DNA of 64,000 nt from Epiperipatus broadwayi (lineage: Eukaryota; Onychophora; Udeonychophora; Euonychophora; Peripatidae), in assembly GCA_028023455.1 (NCBI GenBank), contig JAQFVV010012512.1, positions 1,094,413 through 1,158,412 of the forward strand. The letters run 5' to 3'. Under the pieces are notes generated by a model. It was not told the origin of the DNA and ran no database searches. It saw nothing but the letters and a program-made list of their open reading frames with translations. A program made the position numbers and the translations under genes. How positions within the stretch are numbered: position 1 is the stretch's first letter; the number at the start of each line of letters is the position of its first letter. Below, one piece after another: positions 41,101 through 53,300 of the stretch.

Positions 41101-41477
41101 AATACTTAAATACTTTTTGTCTCTTTTTCTCTTCTTTAGTAGTAAACTTGAAATTAAATTATGTAGCAACACAAGCAAACTTCTATCAGATATCATGAAA
41201 ATAAAAAAGCAGGCTTTTATATCACTATCTTAGAGCTATTAATTATGAGGCATGGTGGGGTAATATTTTCTATTAAAAGATTCCATTTTGGGATCATGGA
41301 TAATATAATTCTGCTTGTAATCTGCTCTTACTGTCAAACGCCATTTTTATAAAGAAATTTCTATCATAGCTTGAATTCTATACCACAGACAAACAAAACA
41401 TAATTTCATTTTCATTGGTTACCTACATGATCGATCTTCTTCACATTATAAATATCGGTTAATTAAAATGATATAAA
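38101..41477. other. AT-rich stretch with small tandem duplications
   Basis: Visible items are a 29-bp duplication of GCTGACTCTAAKTTATCATA (38706-38763), paired degenerate repeats of about 66 bp (40276-40341 and 40425-40490, sharing GATGTCTGYCTGCAYGTTTG), and a 40-bp tandem duplication (40931-41005). Minus-strand frames at 39261-39586 look slightly coding-like but show no recognisable family. The 117-residue frame at 40109-40462 lies over the degenerate repeats and is probably not a gene. Confidence 0.4.
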
Positions 41478-42643
41478 AAGAGAGATGACATCATGAAATT
41501 GGTAGAAGATTTTTATCAAGAATTATATAGTAATAAAGAACAAGTACCTCCTATATCTATTACAACTTCCGAATTGCCCAGAATTTTAAATGAAGAAGTG
41601 CGACATGCAATTAAATGTATGAAGAAAGGAAAGACTCCAGATAATGATGGAATTATAATTGATATATTAAAAGAAGCAGGTGAAGAAATATAATTTTTTT
41701 TAGCAAAGTTATATACCAAATGTCTAAATGATAAAGATGTACCAGATGATTGGAAGAATGCAGTAATAATATTAATATTTAAAAAAGGTGATAAAGAAGA
41801 TATTAGAAATTACAGACCTATCAGCCTTTTATCAGTTTTATATAAATTTTTTACCAAGATAATTACAACTCGTCTACAGAGAACATTGGATTTCCACCAA
41901 CCAAGAGAACAAGCTGGATTTAAAAGTAGGTTTAGTTCAGTAGATCATATCCAAGTCTTGAGAGAAGTTATAGAAAGAACAAATGAATATGAGTTGTCGT
42001 TATGTGTGGGATTTGTAGATTATGAAAAGGCATTTGATTCTATAAACATTTCTTCAGTGATTAAAGCATTGGGTCATCAAGGTATAGATCTAGGATATTG
42101 TCATATTTTAAGGAATATTTATAAAAATGCAACAGCAACAATTAGATTACATAATGTTACTGGGAAAGTCAACATTGAGAAACGTGTAAGACAAGGTGAC
42201 TCTATATCTCCAAAACTTTTTACAGCAGTACTGCAAGAAATATTTTGTGGATTAAAATGGGAAACTAAAGGAGTGAAAGTAAATGAAGATTATTTAAGTC
42301 ATTTAGATTTCACAGATGATGTAGTTGTTTTTGCAAATAATGCTTCAGAGCTGCAGGAATTGTTGCAGGAGTTATCAGATGAAAGTAGAAAAGTAGGACT
42401 AAAGATAAATGTTAAAAAGACTAAAGTAATGTTTAATCGATTTGCTCAAAATATGAAAATAAAGATTGATTATGATGAATTAGAAGAAGTTAACAGTTAC
42501 AAATATCTTGGTCAGATTATTAATACAGATGGAAACATAGTGGAGGAAATTAATCATAGAATTAAGCTTGGTTGGAGTGCTTTTGGTAGAAATAACTTGA
42601 TACTAAAATATTAAAGATTTTAAAACTTCTCATTCGATAATTT

Positions 42644-42727
42644 AATATACAAAATTAACAAAGCGTATGACACACTTGAATGAGAAGCTATAAAGATACA
42701 CAGAAATTATTACACGCTAAGCGCTTT
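42644..42727 (-). repeat. Left inverted end of the Penelope-type insert
   Basis: Complementary to 43244-43327 along 84 bases with one mismatch (GCGTATG versus GCATATG). It includes AATGAGAAGC, which also pairs locally with CTTCTCATTC at 42626-42635. Confidence 0.9.
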
Positions 42728-43145
42728 GTCCAATAAATTTAAAATTAGCTTTCATACACCCCCATGCACTAATCGTCTAATCAATAACTCTGAGGACAAA
42801 ATTGAACCTTCTCAGACTCCCCATGTCGTTTACAGCATAGCTTGCCCACAACCTGGTTGCCGGGCCATTTATTTTGGAGAAACCAAGGCAGGCATAATCA
42901 ACAGGACAGCACAACACAGATATACATATAATAGAGCCATGAAAAACAATGATAATTCATCAACATTTTTAGAGCATTCCAAGAAGACAGGACATTTGTT
43001 TGAACCTTCCAGCCCTAAAATAGTCTGTATTGAGAAAAATGACATCAAGCGGAAAATCAGAGAAGCATATTTTATTAATGGCAATAATAACTCCATCAAT
43101 AGACGAGATACCTGCTTTGACATCTCCAAACATTGGACTATCTAG
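42726..43145 (+). CDS. GIY-YIG endonuclease domain, 5'-truncated Penelope-type ORF
   Basis: A 139-codon frame without an upstream ATG, so a C-terminal piece. It shows VVYSIACPQPGC (about residues 34-45), where VYSI corresponds to GIY and the paired Cys to the zinc-finger-like insertion of Penelope endonucleases. Then AIYFGET stands for YIG with the following E-T, and the R of IINRTAQHR is the catalytic Arg position. STFLEHSKKTGH follows, then a KRKIREAYFI segment carrying the Glu expected as metal ligand, then N-x-x-x-INRRD. It ends at TAG 43143-43145. The upstream RT domain is missing. The frame is undamaged, suggesting a recent insertion. The family is inferred from motif order, not from a search. 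Confidence 0.75.
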   Translation: MSNKFKISFHTPPCTNRLINNSEDKIEPSQTPHVVYSIACPQPGCRAIYFGETKAGIINRTAQHRYTYNRAMKNNDNSSTFLEHSKKTGHLFEPSSPKIVCIEKNDIKRKIREAYFINGNNNSINRRDTCFDISKHWTI

Positions 43146-43215
43146 TTCATTTGCATATGCTTTGCATACTGTTTTGTTTCCTTGCCCTATTTTTTCGTTC
43201 TGCAGCTCACAGTAC

Positions 43216-43260
43216 CGCTATGAATATGAGGCAAAAGGCCTCGAAAGCGCTTAGCGTGTA
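43216..43260 (+). ncRNA. Conserved hairpin motif at the Penelope-type 3' end
   Basis: TATGAATATGAGGCAAAAGG, then CCTCGAAAGCG, forms a GAGGC/GCCTC stem with an AAAAG loop directly followed by GAAA and a second small hairpin GCGCTTAGCGT. The hairpin element at 17060-17279 keeps the same layout with different loop bases (GAGG/CCTC, then GAAA). The stem plus GAAA recalls hammerhead architecture, but no CTGANGA core precedes it, so I call it only a structured end motif. Confidence 0.45.
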
Positions 43261-43819
43261 ATAATTTCTGTGTATCTTTATAGCTTCTCATTCAAGTGTG
43301 TCATATGCTTTGTTAATTTTGTATATTGATACTAAAAGGAAATACGCCTATGTGTTTGAAAAGGAAGGTTTTTAACAAATGTGTTTTGCCAGTTCTTACT
43401 TAAGGATCTGAGACTTGGATACTTAATAGAAGAGCAATACAGAGACTTCAGACCACACAAAGAAGTATGGAGAGATGTATGTTGGGAGTAACAAGAAGAG
43501 ATCGAAAACGCAATGTATGGGCAAGAGAACAAACAGGTATTACTGATCTCATTGAAAAAATTAAAAGATTGAAGTGGAGTTGGGTTGGACATATTGCTAG
43601 AAGAGATGATAATAGATGGACAATTGAAATTTTAAACGGGATTCCAAAAGATTGTAAAAGACCCAGAAAGAGACCACATGTGAGATGGATGGATGAAATA
43701 AGAAAGTGTGCAGGGGTGATGTGGAGAAGAGAAGGTAAAAATCGGAGAAGATGGATTAAACTTAGAGAGACCTTCATCCTGCAGTGGATTGGTAATGGTT
43801 GATGATGATGATGATGAAA

Positions 43820-44235
43820 ATGTAATAAAGTCTAAAATCATATTATTGAAAACAGAAAAATAGACAAAAAAATCGAATTTTAAAATATTTTTATTTTTAT
43901 CAGTGCGTTCATCAATTCAACTCCATTCCACCATATCTTAATCATTCATAACTGGCCATTTTATTCAGTAACAAAGTTAAATTATCTTTAGTTAATTCTC
44001 TTCTTTTATAGGTTTATATAAGATTTCCTAAAATAAATTGTAATTTTATTTTTACTTATTTTTTCACTCATTAATTTGATATCCAACAAAAACAGACAGT
44101 ATCTAAAACATAATCATCAGCGTTTTTTTTATAGACTAGTAACTCTTGCTTTGACTAAATTAAGTGAGAATAAGTTTTTTTGAGGACATTTCATTGTACA
44201 GTATATACTTTTTTTTAAAAAATAAAAGTATTTGA
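43820..44235. other. AT-rich stretch, nothing recognised
   Basis: No feature seen between the RTE tail and the next microsatellite. Confidence 0.4.
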
Positions 44236-44660
<425 letters not shown>

Positions 44661-44789
44661 TTACTTATTCATCTGTCTATCAATATATTTAATTATTTAT
44701 TAGTCCATCTTTATATACAATTATCTAAATATATATTTATTTATCTATGTATCAATTTATTATTTCATGTATCTATTTTTATGTTCCTA

Positions 44790-44932
44790 ACTGCTACTTT
44801 TTAAGATATGATTGTTTTTAATTATTGTTTTCACTGAAATATTATTTTAATATTTTGACTCACTTAAATTTGGATCATCCTCAAACTATTTTTCATAAAT
44901 TTATACAATATTTAGGACCCATGTATAAAATT
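44790..44932 (+). repeat. 143-bp direct duplication, copy 1
   Basis: Nearly identical to 45386-45528: both run from ACTGCTA to ATGTATAAAATT, with three or four substitutions seen. The two copies bracket a hairpin and a pogo-like end. Confidence 0.9.
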
Positions 44933-44998
44933 CAGATCTTTTATAAATTAATAGCCTTAGCATTGTCAAAGCCTTAAAGATAAAATTATAATAATAAT

Positions 44999-45166
44999 AA
45001 TCAATAAAGCAAGTCATGTATAGTGTGGCATTGCTTTTATAAGCTTGTATTTACAAATATCAATTAACAGCTTATTTGAGCTATTGGTACACTCCCTACA
45101 TTACTTATTTGTAAATACAAGCTCATAAAAGCATTGTCATACTATATATGACTTGCTTTATTGATT
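44999..45166. repeat. Hairpin with 61-bp arms
   Basis: Left arm 44999-45059 starts AATCAATAAAGCAAGTCATG; right arm 45106-45166 is its complement with a few mismatches. The central spacer is 46 bases. It abuts the pogo-like left end at 45174. Confidence 0.85.
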
Positions 45167-45171
45167 TAATA

Positions 45172-45330
45172 TACACCTGGGTCTCGTTTTACGCGATAGA
45201 TAGGTTCCTCAGAAAACACGCGCAAACGAATTCGCGCAAAAATAGACGTAACTCACTTTAAAAAGGGGGGATATGGACTGTGATTTTTGAAAACTCGCAT
45301 AAAAGCAAAGCACCAACGTAAAAAATATTT
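45172..45330 (+). mobile_element. Truncated pogo/Tigger-like left end
   Basis: TA then CACCTGGGTCTCGTTTTACG at 45174 and about 150 bases of the same subterminal sequence as 36077-36230, including ATAGGTTCCT and AGCAAAGCACCAACGTAAAA. The match then stops. No right end was found, so it is a fragment. It shares the TA flank. Confidence 0.8.
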
Positions 45331-45385
45331 AAACATTAATTTCGATGCACAAACTTAAGTGCTAATTCATTATATGTACTGATCT

Positions 45386-45528
45386 ACTGCTATTTTTTGA
45401 GATATGATTGTTTTTAATTATTGTTTTCACTGAAATATTATTTTAACATTTTGACTCACTTAAATTTGGATCATCCTCAAACTATTTTTCATAAATTTAT
45501 ACAATATTTAGGACCCATGTATAAAATT
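45386..45528 (+). repeat. 143-bp direct duplication, copy 2
   Basis: Copy of 44790-44932. The offset is 596 bases, so the interval between contains the hairpin, the pogo-like fragment and unrelated sequence. Confidence 0.9.
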
Positions 45529-45686
45529 AAATGTATACCGTTATGTGTATTTATAAAGTAAAATGTTCGTTATAGAATAATTATTGTAATATTTTTTAAA
45601 AAAATATGAATTATATACTAATAATATACTTTATAAATAACTACAATAAATTACAGAAGTACTACTAATTTTTTTCATGTGCCAAA

Positions 45687-45757
45687 GCATCGGCCGGGAA
45701 GCGAACCCGGGACAACTGCTTGTAAGGCTGCTGTACTGACCACTCGGCCCCCAACGC
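45687..45757 (-). ncRNA. tRNA-like sequence (valine-type UAC loop), SINE-like insert
   Basis: On the minus strand 71 bases show a seven-pair acceptor stem (GCGTTGG with CCGATGC, two G-U pairs), a perfect five-pair T-stem (CCGGG/CCCGG) around TTCGCTT, and an anticodon stem GCAGC/GCAGT with one mismatch and loop CTTACAA (UAC by position). GGCCGAGTGG resembles an A box, but the D-stem does not pair well. It resembles the 32057-32128 insert closely and has a similar A-rich tail with CATGA. A short ACTAATT (45664-45670 and 45761-45767) may be a target duplication. A tRNA pseudogene or SINE fits better than a working tRNA gene. Confidence 0.65.
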
Positions 45758-45767
45758 TTGACTAATT

Positions 45768-46959
45768 AATTTTTTAACCTTCAACTGAATGAAAGTTCCT
45801 TGATTTATTCTAATTATTTATAAAATGTATTATCAAGCTTATAATTCATTTATAGCACTTCGGGATTATATCCCATGTGACTGGTTTATTAAATACTGTA
45901 AATGAAATGTCTCAAGTCAAAACATAATAAAGAAATATACTTTTTCTTTGTACAGATAAAAATCTGGCCATTTTCTGTTTTTAACTCCATTTTCTTATAT
46001 AGAGGTGTGTCCTAAAAAGAAATATAATGATTTGGCTGGAGAATATTTCATTTAATTAATAACCCTCTAAGAACAAGAATCTCGAATTGTTATACATTAT
46101 TAAAAACACAGGAGATATCTTATATACTTATATTTCTAATCCTTTTATAATATTTTTTTCTTTATGTAACCTTTTCACCTCTGATATGTATTTTTAATAT
46201 ATGGCATGTAAAAAAAAACAGTGTGTCTACATACGGACTTATAAAAAAACAACTAAGGAAGAAGACCCTAGGTGTAACACACACACATATAAATGTAATC
46301 ATTAAACTTTTATAGATATAAGTAGAAATGGGTTTGATTTTAATTAAAAGGAGATACATTATTCTTTGAGATCTTAAGAACGTTATTGTACAGTCCATAG
46401 TATTTCATCTTCTTATCGTTACAGCTGTTATTATGTGATTATTCATATAGTAAACTGTTTTGTAGATTGCTCATTAAAGCACAACAATGAGAATAATGAA
46501 TTTCCTGAATTTTTACTTTTTGAATTTTAAATTAAAAAACTCATGGCCATTCTGGTCATGTATCTGATAGTTCTTAATTAAATATCAGGAGAGTTTTCTT
46601 AAAGTTGGGACTATGTTTGTATGGATGATCTTTTTTATAGATATCTATAATTATTACAATCAAAACTAAATTAGAGCCCTTTTCCCAGGAGGCTGTAAAG
46701 TCATCCGCCAGAGATGGAATTGGAGGCAGAAGGAAAAAGGTGTTAAGAATCTTCTGATTGCAGATACACACTGCAGTTTGATGACTAATTTTATTTAGGT
46801 ATCTATAATTGCAGACCATTTTGAAGTGAAATAAGGAGACACGAATTGAAAGAAACAGTCTAATATTAAATGGGGTGATGTAAAATTTTGTGAAGGTGGA
46901 AGAAACAGTTAATTTAAAATATGTATAAACGCTTTATTAAGTAAGTACAAATATTGAAA
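45768..46959. other. AT-rich stretch, nothing recognised
   Basis: Minus-strand frames of about 80 codons at 46162-46398 and 46574-46819 show no family signal. Confidence 0.4.
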
Positions 46960-49285
46960 ACACAATTAGTATGGAATTTAGTATAAATAGAAAAGCAGAA
47001 CAAGTTGTAGAGATTTATAAAATATCAAATAGAATAGCAAAGTTAGTCATTCAAATTAATGGAGGATAGGAAATGAACATAATTCGGATTTATGGCCCAA
47101 GACGATTTTTATTATGATCAAGAGGATTATTATGTTGGATACACAGAGTGATTTTTCTCAGACCAAACAATATTTAATTATAATTACCGCGATAAGTGAT
47201 TGAAAGATGAAGATGTTAAGAATAAATTTGTTTACGATAAAATAAATGAGAGAAAAGGCAAACCGATGGTATTTTTAGAAAAGCAAAAACTACATATAGA
47301 TATTTTTTCATTGGAGAAAGTAGCTAAACGGAAATTGAAAATTTGGTTTAGCAGAATTGGATTACCTAAAAGATGATATGTATTTCAAGTTTGTAATGTT
47401 CTTAAGTAATAATCGATTATTGCGATGTAAGCTACAGGTTAATGCAAAATTGAAAGGCAAAACTAAGAAATATATTATTAATAGTTGATATATGTGACAT
47501 TCTGAAACTATCTGATGAGTTGAACTTAAAATTTGCAATTCGTTTTTAATTTTTATTAATTTTGGAGAATGTTTCAGACTTGTTTGAAATCAATAAGAAA
47601 ATAGCTGATACTCTACTAAGAACTTTAAGAAATTACTGAAACTAGACAAAATACAATACGAAAATGTTTAAAAGTGATTTTTTTAATAATTGAATATGAA
47701 CTTGTGTAAAATGGTACTAAAAGGATCTAACAATAATTTAAAAAACTATATAATTATGAATTGGCAAAATCATCTATAGAAAGGAATAAAAATATCAAAA
47801 CAGTAAATCAATATTTTGGTATTAGAAAGAAAGTTTCTTTAGCAATAAGAAGAAAAGAGACAACTATTATTAAAAAGAGAGATGATATTGCGAGGTGTGT
47901 TAAGACTTATGTGAAGAACTGTAGAAAAAGGTATCCTCTTCAGTTAGTATATTTGCATTGCTGATTATTTTAAATGAAGAGATGGGTCATGCTTGTATAT
48001 TGATGAAGAAAAGAAACGCTTAGAAATGCTAAAATTATCATGTATATTTAATAAACTCGGGAAGGGGGATAGAAAAATTGTTGGCTATGTCATACTCCAA
48101 GTGTCCAAATGATAAAAATGCATAAGATTAATAGAAGACTGCATTAGTATTTTCGATATTTAAAAAGAAGATTAAAAAAATACTAGAAATTATTGCTGGC
48201 CTCTCTACATTTACGTAACTCCTATAGACAATCTTTATCAAGTTAATTACAATTCAATTATAACAGATTTAAATACAATTCTACCATAGAATAAACTGTG
48301 CTTAAAAATTCTTTTAGCTCTGTAGATGATATTCAAGTATTGAAAAAAATAATAGAAAGAACCAATAAATATGAGCTGCGTTTATGCTTTAAATTAATAA
48401 ATTATGTGAAGGTATTTTGATTCTACAAATACTTCCATGAAGATTAAAATATTGGATCATCAACATAAAGACAAGGTCTATTGCCATAATTCTGAAAGTA
48501 TTTCAACACTGCAATAACAGTAATTATAGTATAATCTGATAATTAAGAATATAAATATTAAAGGTATACGAAAGAGTCATTCACAGTCTCCAAAACGATT
48601 ATAAAAATATGTTGTGAATGGAAAGGAAAGCTAAAAAAGTAATTGTAAATGGGTTTGCAAGTATTTGCTTTTGCAAAAAATTTTTCAGAGTATCAGGAAA
48701 TGTTGCACTAAAGATAGTTGCCAGACCAGATAATGTACAATGGAATTTCTCACGAAAAATATATAAAGATTGACAATTATGAATTGAAAAACGTAATACG
48801 TATATCGGAGATCATATTGTTAACATATATGAAACTTTAATGTATAAAATTAATCATACAATTAAACGGAATAAAGTTTTTTTGGGAAAAATAAGTTAAT
48901 ATTGAACCAAGACTTGGATACTTAATACTATAGCAATCACAAGACTTGAGATCACATAGTGAATTATTGAAGATGTATGTTAAGAGTAACATTAATAGAT
49001 TTGAAAACGAATCACATTGATGACAGAACAAATAGCTATCTCTATCTGTAATAAAAACTTAATTGACTGAAGTAAAGCTGAGTTGGATACGTTGCTAGAA
49101 GGAATAATAAATTAAATCCCAAAACATTATTAAAGTTCTAGAAGAAATCAACATGTGAAATGCTTTGATGAAATAGGGAAATTCACTTTTTTGTGGAAAT
49201 GAAAGGCTACAGATAGGAAAAACTGAACTAAATTCGGAAAGACCATTCTATAGTGAATTGCTAATGGTTGAAAATGGAGTTGTAA
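46960..49285 (+). pseudogene. RTE LINE fossil retaining endonuclease remnants
   Basis: The longest RTE copy by domain content, but heavily decayed. Near 46990-47090 the translation gives KAEQVVEIYKISNRIAKLVI, then EMNIIRIYGP, matching the AP-endonuclease strand pair that ends in N-I-I-x-x-Y-A-P. Near 47395-47470 it gives NNRLLRCKLQVNAKLKGKTK, the end of the endonuclease domain (S-D-H-R-L-x-R). The RT follows: ATATGAGCTGCGTTTATGCT at 48370 matches the E-L-x-L-C block before motif A, and the 3' end near 49205-49275 matches the ELGETF and GGTTGAAAATG tail. Deletions and stops are everywhere. Confidence 0.7.
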
Positions 49286-50268
49286 ATACCTATGTAGTCA
49301 GATAGTTGCCAATGATATATTCAATTAATCGTGCGTCCAGTCTCTAACTATTATGTTCAATAACTTTTTACCTTTTTGTAATATTATTTAGATATATGTA
49401 TATGGACCCATCCAGAAGATTACTAACCAGAAAGCTATATTAAATGATTATATATACAAATGAATTCTATTTTAAAATGTAGTAATTTTTTTTGATAAAA
49501 TGCATCTAATGTAACAATCAATTAAAATTAGTTCAACAACATTGAAATAACTGTAAATAATAGTACATTATTCGGTCTTAATTTTAACCAAAATTCAAAA
49601 GCTTTTTGGTAATATTTACATTCCTAAATCATATTTATAGTGAGACAATTAAACTATCTAAATGTGTCAATTTGAAGTATAGCAAAATCTCCTTAATTTA
49701 CATCAAAATCAAAACAATTCCAAAGCTTGGAATTGGTGATGAAATCAATTTTAATAAATTAAAATACTCTTATAAAGAAAAAGTTTTACACACATACAAA
49801 TTTAGGATAGTTTAATATATATGCATGACTTGGTTTCCTTATTAAATATAATGAGGAGCAAACAGAATTGGTCAGATGATGCATAAGAAGCATTTCCTCT
49901 GCCAGCAAGATTTAAGAAAGGAATTGAATGCTTATTCTGTAAACTTTTAATTTTTGTAAGATTACTTGTTGTAACACTGATGTAAATTCAATGGGAAATT
50001 AATAATTATTAGCAATTTTATATATTAATTTTATTCTGTATTTTAACCAATGTTAGCAAAACAAAGCTTTTAAATATCAAAAGCTTAAACAATAGAAAAT
50101 CAATTCTATTCTAGATCTTTATTAACACACAAAGTGCTTTTTAATAATAAACTGAAAATAATTTTTTGTTTCTCTTAATTACATAAAGATATATATCTAT
50201 TATTACTTATACATATGTATTTAAACCATTATGTGTTTCATGGTGTACAACAACATAGTAGTGCATGT

Positions 50269-50272
<4 letters not shown>
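49286..50272. other. AT-rich stretch, nothing recognised
   Basis: No coding or repeat signal is visible. Confidence 0.4.

Positions 50273-50358
<86 letters not shown>
50273..50358. repeat. (AT)n microsatellite, 43 units
   Basis: Perfect dinucleotide run; the poly-Tyr/Ile frame across it is an artefact. Confidence 0.97.
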
Positions 50359-50361
<3 letters not shown>

Positions 50362-53300
50362 GTTGAAATGAAGAGTAGAAATAAATACAAATTTATTTTT
50401 GTAGATATTTTCTACATTATACTGGATAATAGTAAAGATTAAATAATTTTGAATTTAATTTATTATTATAAATTAAACATTTAAAAAGGTCTAATTAATA
50501 TTTTATTAATTCTGATCTTGAAATTAAAAGAATCTTGTTTTTATGTAAAAATAGATATAGTGATAATTATAAAATTCCATTATCTACTTTAAAAATCTTT
50601 TTTTAATGTAATGCTTGTATAACATATTTTGATAAAATTCCACAAAGTTGTTTTCAAAGAATTAAAGTAAATTGAAAACAGGCATTAACTTTTTTCAATA
50701 AAGATAGAAAAACATTTTCATTAATAATTCTTGCACTCTGAATATAAAAGGGTTGAAGAAAAAAGATTAAAGAAGGTTCTGATAGTTTTTAAGTGTTCTA
50801 AGAGATGATTTATGATAGAACTATCATAAAAATATAACTGAAGATGAAGAGAGCAAATGCAGAAGCTGATCTATAGTTCACTATGGTAAATTTTGGATTT
50901 ACATTAAAAAAGATCAATTTCTAGTGTTTCATAGCCATAAGGTGTACAAAAACAGCAAACTTTTCTGAAGTCTAACCAATCCTAGACTAAACGGAGCTGA
51001 TGGAATGCCAAAATTTACCTGAATTATACCTTTCCTGATGATGACTGTAAATCAATTTACTGTTTTACAAAGGATCAGTTTATCAAGAGAAGTGATCAGC
51101 TTGCTGAAGAAAGTTATAAATATGCAATTTTATCTCTATTGAAGTGGTAAATCTGTGGTACATATTTAACTTCACTGCCTGATGACATTACATACCTTTA
51201 AAGTAGGGTTTGAACCTGTTTATGTTTATTTGATCATCCAGGAATGTTAAGCACACACATATACACATATAACTTCCACCCTGTTTATTTAAGAAAAGGT
51301 TATGTGTAACCAGTTAAATTATTATTTTAGCTTAAGTATATTTTATTTTCAAGCTTGTAAATTCCCTTCATTTAGATAATTGTGTATGTGTGTATATGTA
51401 TTATAGATATAAAAATAAGTACAATTAATGTAGAGCTAAAGCAATGCCAGAAATTCTAAAAAAATATTATTACAATTTAAAAATGTCATTCTCATTTCAA
51501 GTCGAACCAAAAAATCATATTTTAAAGTTATTTGCAATTTTAAAAATACGTTTAAATAATCTGCTTTCTGGAACGTATTGTTTACATCTTCCAATATTGC
51601 TAAATTTCAAGTATAGGAGGAGCAGAAGTTCTAGGAACTCGCAAAAGGAGTTCAAATCACTCTTCTCTCTGGTATTTGTGTAGAGAGTGGTAACAAAATG
51701 GACTGTGAGTAAAAGGAATTTGCCTCCCTGATCTTAAATCGTCTCTGTCCTGCTTTCTACCATGCCATCACTACTTGAGAACTGTTATGTTTAATTGTAA
51801 AGAATATTGGAAGATGCCTACCATTATTTTATTAATATTGTGCTTTGCTAAACTTCGTATACGTTATTATAAGTGGCCACCATAATTTCTAAAGGTAATC
51901 CATTTTGCCGAAGAATGAACTCTTAATTCTCCTCACTTCATTTCTTTCCTAAATCTTAATTGTAATCAGAATGTAATCTTTATTTATTTTATAACTGATT
52001 ATAAACTTAATTATCGTTAAATTTATGATTTTCTCTCTTAAATTTTTAAACTTGTTTTTTTGAAACGCTAAGCACAGAATTATGTACTGTAAATTTATTA
52101 TTAGTTTTTTTAAGTTTCACACTCTAATTATTTTATTTCATGCGGCAAAACTTATTTTAAAAATATATCTTATTAAATTAGTTTTAGTATGCTAATGCTT
52201 TAATCTAGCAAACTTATATTATTTCAATCATCATTCCGATATTTTGGAATGTTTAAATAGTTTAAACGTAAAAATTTTTACTGAACGCTGTTCGCTCGGT
52301 TACATATTTTGAAATTATGGTTAATGGCAGATTGTTTAAAAAATATATCACTATCGATATTTAAATGCAATTTATGTTCTTTTAATAAATTTGATTATTA
52401 ATATACTTTAATAACTATTTATTATTTATACACCATTAAGAGTTAAATTAATTATAATATATTGTCGTTTAGGAATACTTAGGCTTGTTAAATAGGAAAA
52501 ATAATATTTTTCCTTCTTCTATATTCGACATCCTAAATTTATTAAAGTTATATGTACAATGCTGAGTGGGTTATTTTATCATGGTGTTACACATGCTATT
52601 ATTGCTTTATTTAAGCTTAAATTATTTCATTAGTCATTTAAGACTTAAGCCATATTCGCGTTGCTTACTTATGATAGCATTTTAAAGAATTATATTTTGC
52701 TTTATCATAATTACTCATCCGAAATCCAGATTTTCTTCATGTAACTCATACAGGAATGAGGTTTGGTATAACCGATCTCAGGATAAACATTAGAATATTA
52801 AGGCTCTTCCTGTGACACATTGGAGGGCGTGCCATGGAATCTTTACCACTCATATTTTCGAATATCGCCTTGTGATAAATACAAGTGGAATCATATATGT
52901 GATAAAGCCTTCCAGTCCAAAGACAGACATCTTCTCCATTTTAAACGCTGTCATTATAGTTAGCACTGCAAATTCTTTTATATGTAGTTCTCATTTTATT
53001 TATAAGACATGGTGCAGTGATGTTTGTATACCACTCATTTTATAATTAGTCGAATATTTTAGGATTGTCACAGTAAAGCTAATTTAGGCTAACCCATTCC
53101 TCATTTGTACAGGCCCAAATATGCTCATAAACGATAAATTATTAATTATCATATCAAGAGTAAACCTCTCTTTAGAGATGAATTTGTAAACATCCTTATC
53201 ATTACTTAAAGTAACGATCACCGCATTGATAACATTAATTTATTATTATACTATAACTCATTAGCATATTAAATCAGTTGCTTATATGCAAAGTAATAAC

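Larger units (their letters stand above)
42609..43325 (+). mobile_element. Penelope-type insertion with GIY-YIG fragment and inverted 84-bp ends
   Basis: A 717-bp insert flanked by the exact 12-bp duplication TTGATACTAAAA (42597-42608 and 43326-43337). Both flanks join to a continuous RTE sequence when one duplicate is removed, as the uninterrupted 28.8-kb copy confirms. The ends carry inverted copies of 84 bp (42644-42727 and 43244-43327) with one mismatch seen. A GIY-YIG frame lies between them. Penelope-like elements are known for a C-terminal GIY-YIG endonuclease, frequent 5' truncation and terminal repeats in inverted orientation, which fits. The left 35 bases (42609-42643) are outside the inverted repeat. 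Confidence 0.75.
41493..43803 (+). pseudogene. RTE reverse transcriptase, two stops plus one insertion
   Basis: One frame runs from 41493 to 42608 with a single stop (TAA at 41691-41693) and resumes after the nested insertion at 43338. RT blocks in order: an AIKCMKKGKTPDNDGI segment, NYRPISLLSVLYKF, EQAGFKSRFSSVDHIQVL, motif A LCVGFVDYEKAFDS, VRQGDSISPKLFTA, and the catalytic FTDD in LSHLDFTDDVVVFA (usual FADD). Then come KVGLKINVKKTKVMFNRF and the C-terminal region with RRDRKRNVW, WVGHIARRDD and HVRWMDEIRKC, ending LQWIGNG. A second stop (TAA at 43401-43403) replaces a Tyr that the 28.8-kb copy keeps. The catalytic residues are intact, but the copy cannot make a full protein. Confidence 0.88.
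41478..43819 (+). mobile_element. RTE-clade LINE, youngest copy, 5'-truncated, split by a Penelope-type insertion
   Basis: The copy starts just before the RT domain, lacks the endonuclease, and ends with (GATGAT)n at 43800-43816, the short tandem 3' tail typical of RTE elements. Flanking AAAATGATATAAAAAG (left) and AAAATGTAATAAAG (right) may be an imperfect target duplication. It is interrupted at 42609-43337. Relatives of the same family in this window lie at 17.8, 28.8, 31.0, 34.1-38.1 and 47-49.3 kb; this copy has by far the fewest disablements. Confidence 0.85.

Noticed and set aside
43216-43260. Hammerhead ribozyme at the Penelope-type 3' end
   Set aside because: A stem followed by GAAA is present, but no CTGANGA core precedes it on either strand; kept only as a structured motif.
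45687-45757. Functional tRNA-Val gene
   Set aside because: The D-stem does not pair, the anticodon stem has a mismatch, and a similar copy is a retro-insertion with a TSD; a pseudogene or SINE is more likely.
51205-51218. B-box-like GGGTTTGAACCTG
   Set aside because: No A box at a suitable distance and no terminator or tail; probably chance.
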